In this document: one piece after another, positions 38,403 to 46,839 of the stretch
How positions within the stretch are numbered: the stretch's first letter is position 1
How the letters are laid out: every line of letters starts with the position of its first letter
Origin: CAVOOW01 sp963697675
GTDB lineage: Bacteria > Actinomycetota > Actinomycetes > JACCUZ01
DNA length: 64,000 nt
Assembly (NCBI GenBank): GCA_963697675.1
Contig: CAVOOW010000007.1
Span: 248,001 to 312,000 of the forward strand
Reading direction: 5' to 3'
Made by a program: the position numbers and the translations under genes
The notes under the pieces: generated by a model
Seen by the model: only the letters and a program-made list of their open reading frames with translations
Databases searched by the model: none
What the model was told of the DNA's origin: nothing

Positions 38403-40228
38403 CCATGGCGGAGCGGCACCACGAGACCGTCAACGGTGCGAGGCAACCGGGTGGATACTTCGGCCGCGCCCTCATCGTCAATGTGACGGACGGCTCGTCG
38501 ACGACGCTGGAGCTCCCGGCCGCGGTGCTGCGCGACTACATCGGTGGAGCCGGCCTCGGCACCTGGCTGCTGACGACGCTGGCGCCCGTCGGTGTCGACC
38601 CGCTCGGTCCCGAGGCCCCGCTGGCGTTCGTGTTCTCACCGCTGGTCGGCACACCGCTGACCACGAGCGCGAAGTTCGCCGTGGTCGCCAAGTCTCCCCT
38701 CACGGGTTTCCTCACCGACGCCCTCGCGTCCAGCCATTTCGCCATAGCGGGCAAGCTCACCGGGCACGACGCCATCGTCGTCACCGGCCGGGCGGCGGCG
38801 CCAAGCGTGCTGCTCGTCGATGGCGACGAGATCCGCCTCGAAGACGCGACTGGTGAATGGGGACTGTCGGCTGCCCACGCGGAGACCGCCGTCCGCGAGC
38901 GGCTGGGCCGGGCCTGGCGCGTGGCGTCGATCGGCACGGCGGGGGAGCGGCTCGTGCGGTTCGCCACGATCTCCCACGATGGCCGGCATGCGGGGCGCGG
39001 CGGGCTGGGCGCAGTGCTGGGTTCGAAGAACCTCAAGGCGGTGGCAGTCCGCCCGCGTACCAAGGTGGCACCGGCCGATCCCGCCGGTGTGCTCGCCGCC
39101 GCCCGGGAGCTGCGTGCGGCGTCCTTTGGCGCGGCCACCGCCAAGTTCCGCGAGCTGGGAACCCTGGCCAACCTGCTCGCGTTCAACGCCGTCAGCACAC
39201 TGCCGACCCGCAACTTCACCTCGGCCACGTTCGAGGGCGCCCCGCAGCTGTCCGCCGAGGAGCTCGCCGACCTGCGTGGCGTGACCAAGAACAGCTGCGC
39301 GTCCTGCGCCATCGGTTGCGAGCACATCTACCGCCGTAAGGGCGGCAAGCAGGTGCGTGTCGAATATCAGAACGTCTTCGCGGTGGGATCCATGTGCGGT
39401 GTCGCCGACGCCGACGACGTTCTGGAGGCCAGCGCGCGGTGCGACGAGCTGGGCCTGGACACCATCTCGGCCGGGGGCACGATCGCCTGGGCCATGGAGT
39501 GCGCCGAGCGCGGCCTCATCGACGCACCCTGGTTGCGGTTCGGCGACGGACGCGCGGTGCTGCGGGCCCTCGACGAGATCGTGGAGGGCACCGACCTGGG
39601 TGCGCTGCTCGCCCAGGGCTCGCGGCGGGCGGCCGAACAGGTCGGCGGCGGCTCCGCCGACTTCGCGCCGCACGTCAAGGGTCTGGAGATGCCCGGCTAC
39701 GAGCCGCGCACCCTGCACGCGATGGCCCTCGGCCTCGCCGTCAACGCGCGTGGCGCCGACCACAACCGCACGGGTGCCTACCAGGCCGACCTGTCCGGCG
39801 AGGTCGACCGCTTCGCCGGCGGTCAGGACCATGTCGTTGCAGCGATCGAGACCGAGGACCGCGCGGCGATCATGGACTCGCTGATCCTCTGCAACTTCCT
39901 CAAGGGCGTCTTCGACGAGCCGTTCGCCGACTGGGCCCGGTTGCTCGCCCTCGTCACTGGCTGGGACGTCGACGAGGCCGAGATGCGGGCGACGGCAGCC
40001 AGGATCGTGCTCGCCAAGAGGGCGTACAACCTGCGCGAGGGATGGACGCCCGCCGACGACTGGCTGCCCAAGCGCATGCTCGAGACCACGCTCACGCTGC
40101 CCTCGGGCCGCGTGGCCGCCCTGACGGCTGAACGTCTGCGCGCGATGATCTCCGGCTACTACGCCGCTAGAGGGCTGGACGCCGATGGGCGTCAGGTCGT
40201 CGAACCGGCTCCGATACATCCCGGTTAG
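38399..40228 (+). CDS. aldehyde:ferredoxin oxidoreductase family protein (tungsten-pterin enzyme)
   Basis: 609 residues from ATG 38399. The N-terminal pterin-binding domain is typical (LRDYIGGAGLGTWLL; HDGRHAGRGGLGAVLGSKNL). The 4Fe-4S ligands are complete: Cys300, Cys303 and Cys307 (CASCAIGCEH) and Cys498 (LILCNFLKG). C-terminal domains include RGADHNRTGAYQADLSGEVD. The family oxidises aldehydes to acids, usually with tungsten, or reduces acids when given low-potential electrons. No dedicated ferredoxin or NAD-reducing subunit gene is next to it, so the electron partner is not visible here. Translationally coupled to the MobA-MoaD gene. Confidence 0.92.
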   Translation: MTMAERHHETVNGARQPGGYFGRALIVNVTDGSSTTLELPAAVLRDYIGGAGLGTWLLTTLAPVGVDPLGPEAPLAFVFSPLVGTPLTTSAKFAVVAKSPLTGFLTDALASSHFAIAGKLTGHDAIVVTGRAAAPSVLLVDGDEIRLEDATGEWGLSAAHAETAVRERLGRAWRVASIGTAGERLVRFATISHDGRHAGRGGLGAVLGSKNLKAVAVRPRTKVAPADPAGVLAAARELRAASFGAATAKFRELGTLANLLAFNAVSTLPTRNFTSATFEGAPQLSAEELADLRGVTKNSCASCAIGCEHIYRRKGGKQVRVEYQNVFAVGSMCGVADADDVLEASARCDELGLDTISAGGTIAWAMECAERGLIDAPWLRFGDGRAVLRALDEIVEGTDLGALLAQGSRRAAEQVGGGSADFAPHVKGLEMPGYEPRTLHAMALGLAVNARGADHNRTGAYQADLSGEVDRFAGGQDHVVAAIETEDRAAIMDSLILCNFLKGVFDEPFADWARLLALVTGWDVDEAEMRATAARIVLAKRAYNLREGWTPADDWLPKRMLETTLTLPSGRVAALTAERLRAMISGYYAARGLDADGRQVVEPAPIHPG

Positions 40229-40265
40229 GGTTGGTCCAGAAGGACCGACGCGTCAGGGAGGCCTT

Positions 40266-40880
40266 GTGCACGACCCCGACCATGTCGAGGGGGAAGTCCA
40301 GCGTGCCAGCGACCGGGTCTTGACGATCCCGAACGCCCTGTCGGCGGCCCGTCTGGTCGGTGTCCCGTTCTTCCTGTGGCTCGTGCTGAACGAGTACGAC
40401 GCCGCTGCGGTGATCGTGCTGATGGTCAGCGGTTTCACCGACTGGCTCGACGGCAAGATCGCGCGGCGCTGGAACCAGATGTCGCGCGTCGGCCAGCTGC
40501 TCGACCCCGCGGCCGACCGTCTGTACATCCTCGCCACGCTCATCGGGCTCACGGTCCGCGACGTCGTGCCACTGTGGCTCACCGTCGCCCTGGTGGGTCG
40601 TGACGTCCTGCTCGCGTTCACGCTCCCAGTGCTGCGCCGGCACGGCTACGGGCCGCTGCCCGTGCACTACCTCGGCAAGGCGGCCACCTTCAACTTGCTC
40701 GCCGGGTTCCCGCTGCTGCTGCTCGGCGAGGGCGACTCGCTGGTGAGCCAGGTGGCTCACGCGTTCGGCTGGGCATTCGCGATCTGGGGTACCGCACTGT
40801 ATTGGTGGGCAGGAGTGCTCTACGTCGTCCAGGTGACTCAGGTCGTGGGCGCGGACAGGCAGGGGAGAGTGCCGGCATGA
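40266..40880 (+). CDS. CDP-alcohol phosphatidyltransferase family protein
   Basis: 204 residues from GTG 40266. The full CDP-alcohol phosphotransferase motif is present in DWLDGKIARRWNQMSRVG followed by QLLDPAADR (DG-x2-AR-x8-G-x3-D-x3-D). About five membrane helices. It joins a CDP-linked lipid to an alcohol head group; PgsA-like or phosphatidylinositol-phosphate-synthase-like chemistry is possible. It opens the conserved actinobacterial block and overlaps the next gene by ATGA. Confidence 0.9.
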   Translation: MHDPDHVEGEVQRASDRVLTIPNALSAARLVGVPFFLWLVLNEYDAAAVIVLMVSGFTDWLDGKIARRWNQMSRVGQLLDPAADRLYILATLIGLTVRDVVPLWLTVALVGRDVLLAFTLPVLRRHGYGPLPVHYLGKAATFNLLAGFPLLLLGEGDSLVSQVAHAFGWAFAIWGTALYWWAGVLYVVQVTQVVGADRQGRVPA

Positions 40881-43373
40881 AGGCTGTCGTGATGGCTGGT
40901 GGTGAAGGCACCCGCCTGCGGCCGATGACCGCGAGCATGCCCAAGCCGTTGCTGCCGATCGTCAACAAGCCGATCATGGAGCATGTCCTCCGGCTGCTCC
41001 AGCGGCACGGCATCACCGAGACGGTCGTCACGGTCCAGTTCCTCGCGAGCCTCGTACGCAACTACTTCGGCGACGGCGAGGACCTGGGCATGGTGCTGCA
41101 CTACGCCACCGAGGACGCGCCGCTCGGCACCGCCGGGAGCGTCAAGAACGCCGAGCACCTGCTCGACGACGGCACCTTCCTGGTCATCTCCGGCGACGCG
41201 CTGACCGACTTCGACCTCACCGACCTGGTGAAGTTCCACCACGACAAGGGCGCGCTCGTCACTGTCTGCCTGACGCGGGTGCCTGACCCGCTCGAGTTCG
41301 GCATCACGATCGTGGACGACGACGGAAAGGTGCAGCGCTTCCTGGAGAAACCCACGTGGGGTCAGGTGTTCTCCGACACGGTGAACACCGGCATCTACGT
41401 GATGGAGCCCGAGGTCTTCGACCACGTCACCAGAGGTGAGAGCGTCGACTGGTCGGGGGACGTGTTCCCGCAACTCGTGGAGCAGGGGCTGCCCATCTAC
41501 GGCTACATCGCCGAGGGCTACTGGGAGGACGTCGGCACCCACGAGTCCTACTTCAAGGCGCAGGCCGATGTCCTGTCCGGAAAGGTGGACGTCGACCTCG
41601 ACGCGTTCGAGGTCTCTCCCGGAGTATGGGTGGGGGAGGGCGCCGATGTGCACCCCGAGGCGGTGCTGCGTGGTCCGTTGTACGTCGGCGACTACGCGAA
41701 GGTCGAGGCCGGTGCGGAGCTGCGGGAGTTCTGCGTCCTGGGCAGCAACGTGGTCGTGAAGAACGGCGCCTTCCTGCATCGGGCGATCGTGCACGACAAC
41801 GTCTTCATCGGCCCGCAGACCAACCTGCGTGCCTGCGTGATCGGCAAGAACACCGACATCATGCGCGCGGCACGGATCGAGGAGGGCGCGATCATCGGCG
41901 ACGAGTGCGTCATCGGTGAGGAGGCCCTGGTCTCTGCAGACATCAAGATCTACCCCTTCAAGACGGTGGAGGCCGGTGCGGTCGTCAACGCCAACGTCGT
42001 CTTCGAGTCGCGGGGACAGCGCACCCTGTTCGGACCGCGCGGCGTTTCGGGCATCGTGAACGTCGAGATCACCCCCGAGCTCGTCGTCCGGCTTGCAGGT
42101 GCGTGGGCCACGACGCTGCGCAAGGGCTCCACCGTCACCACGTCGCGAGACGTGTCCCGAGCCGCCCGAGCCCTCAAGCGCGCGGTCATCTCCGCGTTGT
42201 CCTCGAGTGCCATCAACGTGATCGACCTCGAGGTCGTGCCGGTTCCCGTCGCGCGGCTGGAGACGGCCCGAGGCAGTGCCGGCGGCGTGATACTGCGTAC
42301 GACGCCAGGGCAGGCCGAGAGTGTCGACATCGTGTTCCTCGACAGCGCGGGAGCCGACCTCGCGGAGGCGGGCCAGCGCAAGCTGGAGCGGACGCTGAGC
42401 CGCGGGGAATACCGCCGAGCCTTCCCGGGCGAGATCGGCGACCTGCGTCTTCCCGCCGCGCATCATGGAGAGCTATGCCCTCGAGCTCCTGCGGCGGGTC
42501 GACACCACCGGCATCGCCGAGGCAGGTCTGAAGGTCGTCGTGGACACGGGCGGCGGCACCGCGGCACTCGTACTGCCGTCACTGCTCGGTCGTCTTGGCC
42601 TGGACGCCTTGACGGTCAACAGCGGGCTCGACGAGGCGTCGCCCACCGAGACGGCGGCCGAGCGACGCGAGGCCCTGCACCGGCTCGGCCGGTTGGTGGC
42701 GTCGTCCCGCGCTGCCTTCGGAGTGCACTTCGACCCCGTCGGCGAGCGGATGGCCCTCGTCGACGAGCGGGGCAACATCATCGACGACGAGCGAGCGCTG
42801 CTGGTGACGCTGGACCTCGTCGCGGCAGAACGGCGCAAGGGACGGGTGGCGCTGCCCGTCACGACGACCCGCCTGGCCGAGCAGGTGGCCGCCTTCCATG
42901 GCGTCGACATCGACTGGATCGCGACGTCGCCCGCGGCTCTCACAGCAGCGGCGCGCCAGTCCGACGTGATGTTCGGCGGTGACGGTCGCGGTGGTTTCGT
43001 CGTCCCCGAGTTCTCCACGGCCCTCGATGCGTTCGCGGCCTTCGTGCAGCTGGCCGGTCTGGTCGCGCGCACCCAGCTGCAGCTGTCGGAGATCGACACG
43101 CGCATCCCGCAGAGCCACATCGCGCGGCGCTCCATACCGACCCCGTGGGCGGCGAAGGGGATGGTCATGCGGGCTGTTGTCGAGGCGGCCGGCGATCGGA
43201 GCATCGACACGACCGACGGCGTGCGGGTCGTGGAGACGGACGGCAGCTGGGCACTCGTGCTGCCCGACCCGTCCGAGCCCATCACCCACGTGTGGTCCGA
43301 GGCGGGCACCGACCTCGCGGCCAGCCAGCTGCTCGACCGCTGGGTCCTGGTGCTGTCCCGCGTGGCGGGCTGA
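40877..43373 (+). CDS. fused mannose-1-phosphate guanylyltransferase / phosphomannomutase-like protein, one frameshift
   Basis: ATG 40877. Residues 1-235 are a sugar nucleotidyltransferase (VVMAGGEGTRLRPMTASMPK; FLVISGDALTDFDL; GYWEDVGTHESY). Next is a left-handed beta-helix of hexapeptide repeats (about 245-370), then a phosphohexomutase-like part to the end. A surplus G near 42461 shifts the frame; without it the product is 831 residues. The mutase part lacks the usual signatures: TTSRDVSRAARAL stands where the phosphoserine loop should be and FDPVGERMAL where DGDGDR is expected, so mutase activity is doubtful. Probably makes GDP-mannose or a related sugar nucleotide for the envelope. Confidence 0.85.
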
Positions 43374-44368
43374 TGACAGAGCCGACCCCGGACACCCCGC
43401 CACATTCATCAGGGCGGCGCAAGCCGCCGCAGCCATCGTGGTGGAGGCGGGCTTTTGCCGACCGGCGTACGTCGCCGCAGCCGGCGGGGCGACAGTCACA
43501 TCAACCGGAGCGGCGCGTCGACGCGTCGATGTCGCTGCTGACGAACTTGATGAACAACTCGCTGGACGAGGGCTACGCCGAGGCAGCCGCCCGCCGCCCC
43601 ACCAGCGCTGCGCCTCGCGACTGGCGCAAGCACAGCTGGCTGCTGCTCGCCGGGCTGCTGGCCGTGGGGTTGTTGCTCTCGACCGCCGCCGCGCAGGCGC
43701 ATGACCGCGCTTCCTCGACGGCCGAGGCCGGCGCGGCGCTGATCCAGGAGATCCAGGCGAGGACCACCACGAACGACACGCTGGAGAACAGCCTGGAGCG
43801 CGAGCGCGCCGAAGTGACGGAAAGCCGGCGCAACGCGCTACGGCTGACGTCGGAGGGCACGGCCCTCGCCGCGCGGCTCGCGACGCTGGAAGTGGTCACC
43901 GGGGCGTCGCCGGTCACCGGCCCCGCTCTGGTGGTGCACCTGACCGACGCACCCCCGAGCGACGACACCGGCGCGGACGTCGACCCGCGCACCGGCGACG
44001 CCACCGACGGCAGGGTCACCGACCGCGACCTGCAGACCATCGTCAACGAGGTGTGGGCTTCCGGCGCGGAGGCGGTCGCCGTCAACGGCCAGCGTCTGAC
44101 TGCACTGAGCGCGATCAGGTCCGCAGGCGATGCGATCCTGGTCGACTTTCGTCCGCTGTCGCCGCCGTACGACATCGTGGGTGTCGGCGACGCGAGCGCG
44201 ATGCGGGCGAGCTTCGTCGAGGGGTTCGGCGGCAGCTATCTCCAGGCGTTGCGCGACTATGGCATCGACTACTCGCTGAGTACGAAGCGTTCCGCGCGGC
44301 TTGCCGAGTCGTCAGGTGTCATGCTGCGCTACGCCGGCGTGCCGACAGGGACGGAGACTCACAGGTGA
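43373..44368 (+). CDS. DUF881 membrane-anchored protein, copy 1
   Basis: 331 residues from ATG 43373, overlapping the previous stop by one base. A proline-rich cytoplasmic N-terminus of about 90 residues leads into one membrane helix (SWLLLAGLLAVGLLLSTAAA), a coiled-coil stretch (about 120-170) and the DUF881 domain (GPALVVHLTDAPP; WASGAEAVAVNGQRL; SYLQALRDYGIDYSL). The function is unknown. The DUF881-DUF1290-DUF881 trio is conserved in actinobacteria and is thought to act in the cell envelope or division zone. Confidence 0.85.
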   Translation: MTEPTPDTPPHSSGRRKPPQPSWWRRAFADRRTSPQPAGRQSHQPERRVDASMSLLTNLMNNSLDEGYAEAAARRPTSAAPRDWRKHSWLLLAGLLAVGLLLSTAAAQAHDRASSTAEAGAALIQEIQARTTTNDTLENSLERERAEVTESRRNALRLTSEGTALAARLATLEVVTGASPVTGPALVVHLTDAPPSDDTGADVDPRTGDATDGRVTDRDLQTIVNEVWASGAEAVAVNGQRLTALSAIRSAGDAILVDFRPLSPPYDIVGVGDASAMRASFVEGFGGSYLQALRDYGIDYSLSTKRSARLAESSGVMLRYAGVPTGTETHR

Positions 44369-44697
44369 TTGCCGTGCTCGGGCTTGTCGTCGGCATCGTC
44401 GCCGGCCTCTTTCTCGAGCCCACGGTGCCGATCTGGCTGCAGCCCTATCTGCCGATCGCGGTCGTTGCCGCGCTCGACGCCGTCTTCGGTGGCTTCCGGG
44501 CCCTGCTCGACGGCATCTTCGACGACAAGGTCTTCGTCGTGTCGTTCGTGGCCAACGTCCTCGTGGCCGCGCTGATCGTCTATCTGGGCGACCAGCTCGG
44601 CGTGGGATCGCAGCTGTCCACCGGCGTCGTGGTCGTGCTCGGCATCCGGATCTTCTCCAACGCTGCCGCCATCCGGCGCAGGCTGTTCCAGGCATGA
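44365..44697 (+). CDS. DUF1290 small basic membrane protein (Sbp)
   Basis: 110 residues from GTG 44365, overlapping the previous stop by GTGA. Three or four hydrophobic helices and the family signature PYLPIAVVAALDAVFGGFRA, followed by FDDKVFVVSFVANVLVAALI. Homologue of Bacillus Sbp, which lies beside ftsA/ftsZ; the function is unknown. Sandwiched between and coupled to the two DUF881 genes. Confidence 0.9.
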   Translation: MIAVLGLVVGIVAGLFLEPTVPIWLQPYLPIAVVAALDAVFGGFRALLDGIFDDKVFVVSFVANVLVAALIVYLGDQLGVGSQLSTGVVVVLGIRIFSNAAAIRRRLFQA

Positions 44698-45503
44698 GCG
44701 ACCAGGCGTCCGGGGACGAGCCGGTGTCCGAGCCCTCCGCGCAGACCGGCCCGGAAGCCGACGGCATCGGCCGAGCCCGCCTGCTGGCGGCGCTGCGTGC
44801 CAAGCCCTCGCGCGGTCAGCTCGTGGCCGCCGTCCTCTGCGCGCTGCTCGGGTTCGCCGTCGCCGTGCAGGTGCGGGCCAACCAGGACGAGGGGTTGTCC
44901 GGCCTGCGCCAGACCGACCTGGTGCGCATCCTCGACGACGTCACCGAGCGCGCGGCACGGCTGCAAGCGGAGTCCCGTGACCTCGAGGACACCAAGGCCA
45001 AGGTGAGTGGCGGCAGCAGCGGCAGCCTCGCTGCCCTCGAGGAGGCCCGCCAGCGAAGCCAGACGTTGGGCATCCTCGCGGGGACGCTCGCCGCCGAAGG
45101 CCCCGGCATCGAGCTCACGATCAGCGATCCGGAGGGCAAGGTCGGCGCCGATGTGCTGCTCGACTGCCTCCAGGAGCTGCGCGATGCGGGCGGCGAGGCC
45201 TTCGAGATCGGCTCCGTGGACGGCGACCGCGTGCGGGTGATCGCCAGCACCTACATCTCCGACGGGGAGGACGGTGGGATCGTCGTGGACGGCGTCGAGC
45301 TGCACTCGCCGTACCGCATCAGGGTCATCGGCGACTCGCGCACGCTCGCCGGCGCGCTCGACATACCCGGTGGTGTGCTCGACGTGCTCAGCCAGAGCAA
45401 GGCTCAGGGCACCGTGACGCAGCGCTCCGCGGTGGCGATCACCTCCTTGCGACCGACTCCGACGCCTCAGTACGCTCGCCCGGCCCCACAAAAGACCGAA
45501 TGA
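44694..45503 (+). CDS. DUF881 membrane-anchored protein, copy 2
   Basis: 269 residues from ATG 44694, coupled by ATGA to the DUF1290 gene. One membrane helix (LVAAVLCALLGFAVAVQV) near residue 45, a coiled coil around 70-110, then the DUF881 domain (GPGIELTISDPEGKVGADVL; HSPYRIRVIGDSRTLAGAL). It ends in a short proline-rich tail. Paralogue of the gene at 43373; both are predicted to face the outside. Confidence 0.85.
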   Translation: MSDQASGDEPVSEPSAQTGPEADGIGRARLLAALRAKPSRGQLVAAVLCALLGFAVAVQVRANQDEGLSGLRQTDLVRILDDVTERAARLQAESRDLEDTKAKVSGGSSGSLAALEEARQRSQTLGILAGTLAAEGPGIELTISDPEGKVGADVLLDCLQELRDAGGEAFEIGSVDGDRVRVIASTYISDGEDGGIVVDGVELHSPYRIRVIGDSRTLAGALDIPGGVLDVLSQSKAQGTVTQRSAVAITSLRPTPTPQYARPAPQKTE

Positions 45504-45575
45504 GCTCGCCGGCTCACAATTCTCAATGTTCGCCGGCTCACAATGCTCAAAGCTCGCAGGCTCGCAATGGCTGCC
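45504..45575. repeat. three tandem 24-bp repeats before gcvH
   Basis: Units at 45504, 45528 and 45552 share GCTCGCCGGCTCACAATNCTCAAN; the third is more diverged (GCTCGCAGGCTCGCAATGG). They fill most of the gap between the second DUF881 gene and gcvH. In the gcvH frame they would encode SPAHN-type repeats from an upstream ATG, but the real gcvH start lies after them. Confidence 0.85.
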
Positions 45576-45598
45576 TGACCACCGTCGAGAGGACAGCT

Positions 45599-45979
45599 GT
45601 GTACCCCGAGGATCTGCAGTACACGAAGGACCACGAGTGGGTCCGGCCCCAGGGGGAGACCGTGCGGGTCGGCGTCACCGACTTCGCCCAGGAGGCGCTC
45701 GGCGACATCGTGTTCGTCACCCTGCCGGACGTCGGCAGCGACGTGACAGCGGGTTCCACCTGCGGCGAGATCGAGTCGACCAAGAGCGTCTCCGACGTCT
45801 ATGCGCCGGTGACGGGCACGGTCGTGGCCCGCAACGAGAGCCTTGACTCTGCGCCCGAGCTGATCAACTCCGACCCCTACGGGGACGGCTGGATGCTCGA
45901 GATCCGACCGGCCGACGGAGCCGACGCGGAGGGCCTGCTCGACGCCGAGGCCTACCAGGCCGGCCTCGAACAGTCCTGA
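45599..45979 (+). CDS. gcvH: glycine cleavage system H protein
   Basis: 126 residues. I choose GTG 45599 (VYPEDLQYTKDHEWV), with AGAGG a few bases upstream, because the H protein normally begins here; an in-frame ATG at 45500 would only add a repeat-derived tail. The lipoyl-lysine motif is GEIESTKSVSDVYAPVTG. H protein shuttles the aminomethyl group between GcvP, GcvT and lipoamide dehydrogenase. gcvP lies 3.4 kb downstream; gcvT is not in the window. Confidence 0.95.
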   Translation: MYPEDLQYTKDHEWVRPQGETVRVGVTDFAQEALGDIVFVTLPDVGSDVTAGSTCGEIESTKSVSDVYAPVTGTVVARNESLDSAPELINSDPYGDGWMLEIRPADGADAEGLLDAEAYQAGLEQS

Positions 45980-46059
45980 CCGGCGCGTTGCCGCCCCGGG
46001 CGTTGCCGACTCGCCGCGGCGACCTTCGTCGGTCGCTGCTGCGCTCTCAGGCGAACCGG

Positions 46060-46089
46060 TTGACCCTTGTCCGGCACGGGACGTAGGTT
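46060..46089 (+). promoter_or_regulatory. candidate promoter for the FHA/ftsR operon
   Basis: TTGACC (46060-46065) and TAGGTT (46084-46089) are spaced 18 bases apart, as for a housekeeping sigma factor. They lie in the 302-base gap between gcvH and the FHA gene, which otherwise holds a MerR-type dyad (46106-46122), three 11-bp repeats and a GC-rich direct repeat just before the ribosome site. Confidence 0.4.
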
Positions 46090-46105
46090 GCCTGCAACCA
46101 TCAAC

Positions 46106-46122
46106 CTCGACCTGCGATCGAG
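46106..46122. promoter_or_regulatory. imperfect copy of a 17-bp MerR-type dyad
   Basis: CTCGACCTGCGATCGAG: the left half is identical to, and the right half matches at six of eight positions, the perfect palindrome at 48222-48238. It lies 17 bases after the candidate -10 box of the FHA/ftsR promoter. Since two MerR-type genes are in this block, self- or cross-regulation is plausible. Confidence 0.4.
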
Positions 46123-46216
46123 GGTGACAGCTAGGCTCAAGGCATGGCTATTCGCGGGGCATTGTCTTTAATGGGTGATGTTCCCGGGCACATTCTCACC
46201 ACAGCACTCTGACAGC

Positions 46217-46249
46217 GCATATCACCCGCATATCACTCGCTCATCACGG
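46217..46249. repeat. three 11-bp direct repeats upstream of the FHA gene
   Basis: GCATATCACCC, GCATATCACTC and GCTCATCACGG follow each other without gaps, so a protein would meet the same face of the helix about once per turn. They end 32 bases before the ATG of the FHA gene. Possibly a regulator site; no partner is known. Confidence 0.5.
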
Positions 46250-46281
46250 CCGCGGCGAGGCCGCGGCGGGAAGGCCGATCG

Positions 46282-46839
46282 ATGCCCTTCTGCACTCAGT
46301 GCGGGCACAACAACGCCGATGACGCCCGCTTCTGCAGCAACTGCGGCGCGGCGCTCGACCCTGCCGCAAACACGCCGCCACCGACGCCCTCGGCGGGGGA
46401 GACCTCGACGATCACGATCCAAGGTGTCGACCTTGCCGCCGAGACAGCGGAGAAGGGCGAGGGACTCTCGGCGGCCGACCAGGCCGCCGTCGACGCGCTG
46501 CCGCCCGGCTCTGCTCTGCTGGTCGTGCGTCGTGGACCGAACAGCGGCAGCCGGTTCCTGCTCGACTCCGACGTGACCACGGCGGGTCGTCACCCGGCCA
46601 GTGACATCTTCCTCGACGACGTCACCGTCTCGCGCCGCCACGCCGAGTTCGTACGCGCGGGGGACGGCTTCTTGGTGCGTGACGTCGGCTCACTCAATGG
46701 CAGCTACATCAACCGCAAACGCATCGACGAGGCCGCGCTGAGCGGGGGCGACGAGGTGCAGATCGGCAAGTACCGGTTGGTCTACTACCCCAGCCAGCAC
46801 GGCACGCCCTCCGGTCCCGCGGGTGGAGAGCCGGGGTGA
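46282..46839 (+). CDS. zinc-ribbon and FHA domain protein (GarA/OdhI-like)
   Basis: 185 residues from ATG 46282. An N-terminal zinc ribbon (Cys4, 7, 18, 21) precedes a linker and an FHA domain (GRHPASDIFLDD; VSRRHAEFVR; SLNGSYINRKRID). FHA domains bind phosphothreonine. The position next to the FtsR-type MerR gene is that of GarA/OdhI, which inhibit 2-oxoglutarate dehydrogenase when unphosphorylated. The usual ETTSVF phosphorylation motif is not present as such; an ETSTITIQ stretch stands at a similar place and could be the kinase target. The stop overlaps the next start by GTGA. Confidence 0.88.
   Translation: MPFCTQCGHNNADDARFCSNCGAALDPAANTPPPTPSAGETSTITIQGVDLAAETAEKGEGLSAADQAAVDALPPGSALLVVRRGPNSGSRFLLDSDVTTAGRHPASDIFLDDVTVSRRHAEFVRAGDGFLVRDVGSLNGSYINRKRIDEAALSGGDEVQIGKYRLVYYPSQHGTPSGPAGGEPG

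Noticed and set aside
40838..42466. A 542-codon minus-strand frame opposite the GDP-mannose enzyme gene
   Set aside because: Low-complexity antisense frame, while the plus strand has clear nucleotidyltransferase motifs.
45500..45598. Upstream ATG extending GcvH by 33 residues
   Set aside because: The extension is made of the 24-bp repeats, and the normal H-protein start (GTG 45599) has its own ribosome site.
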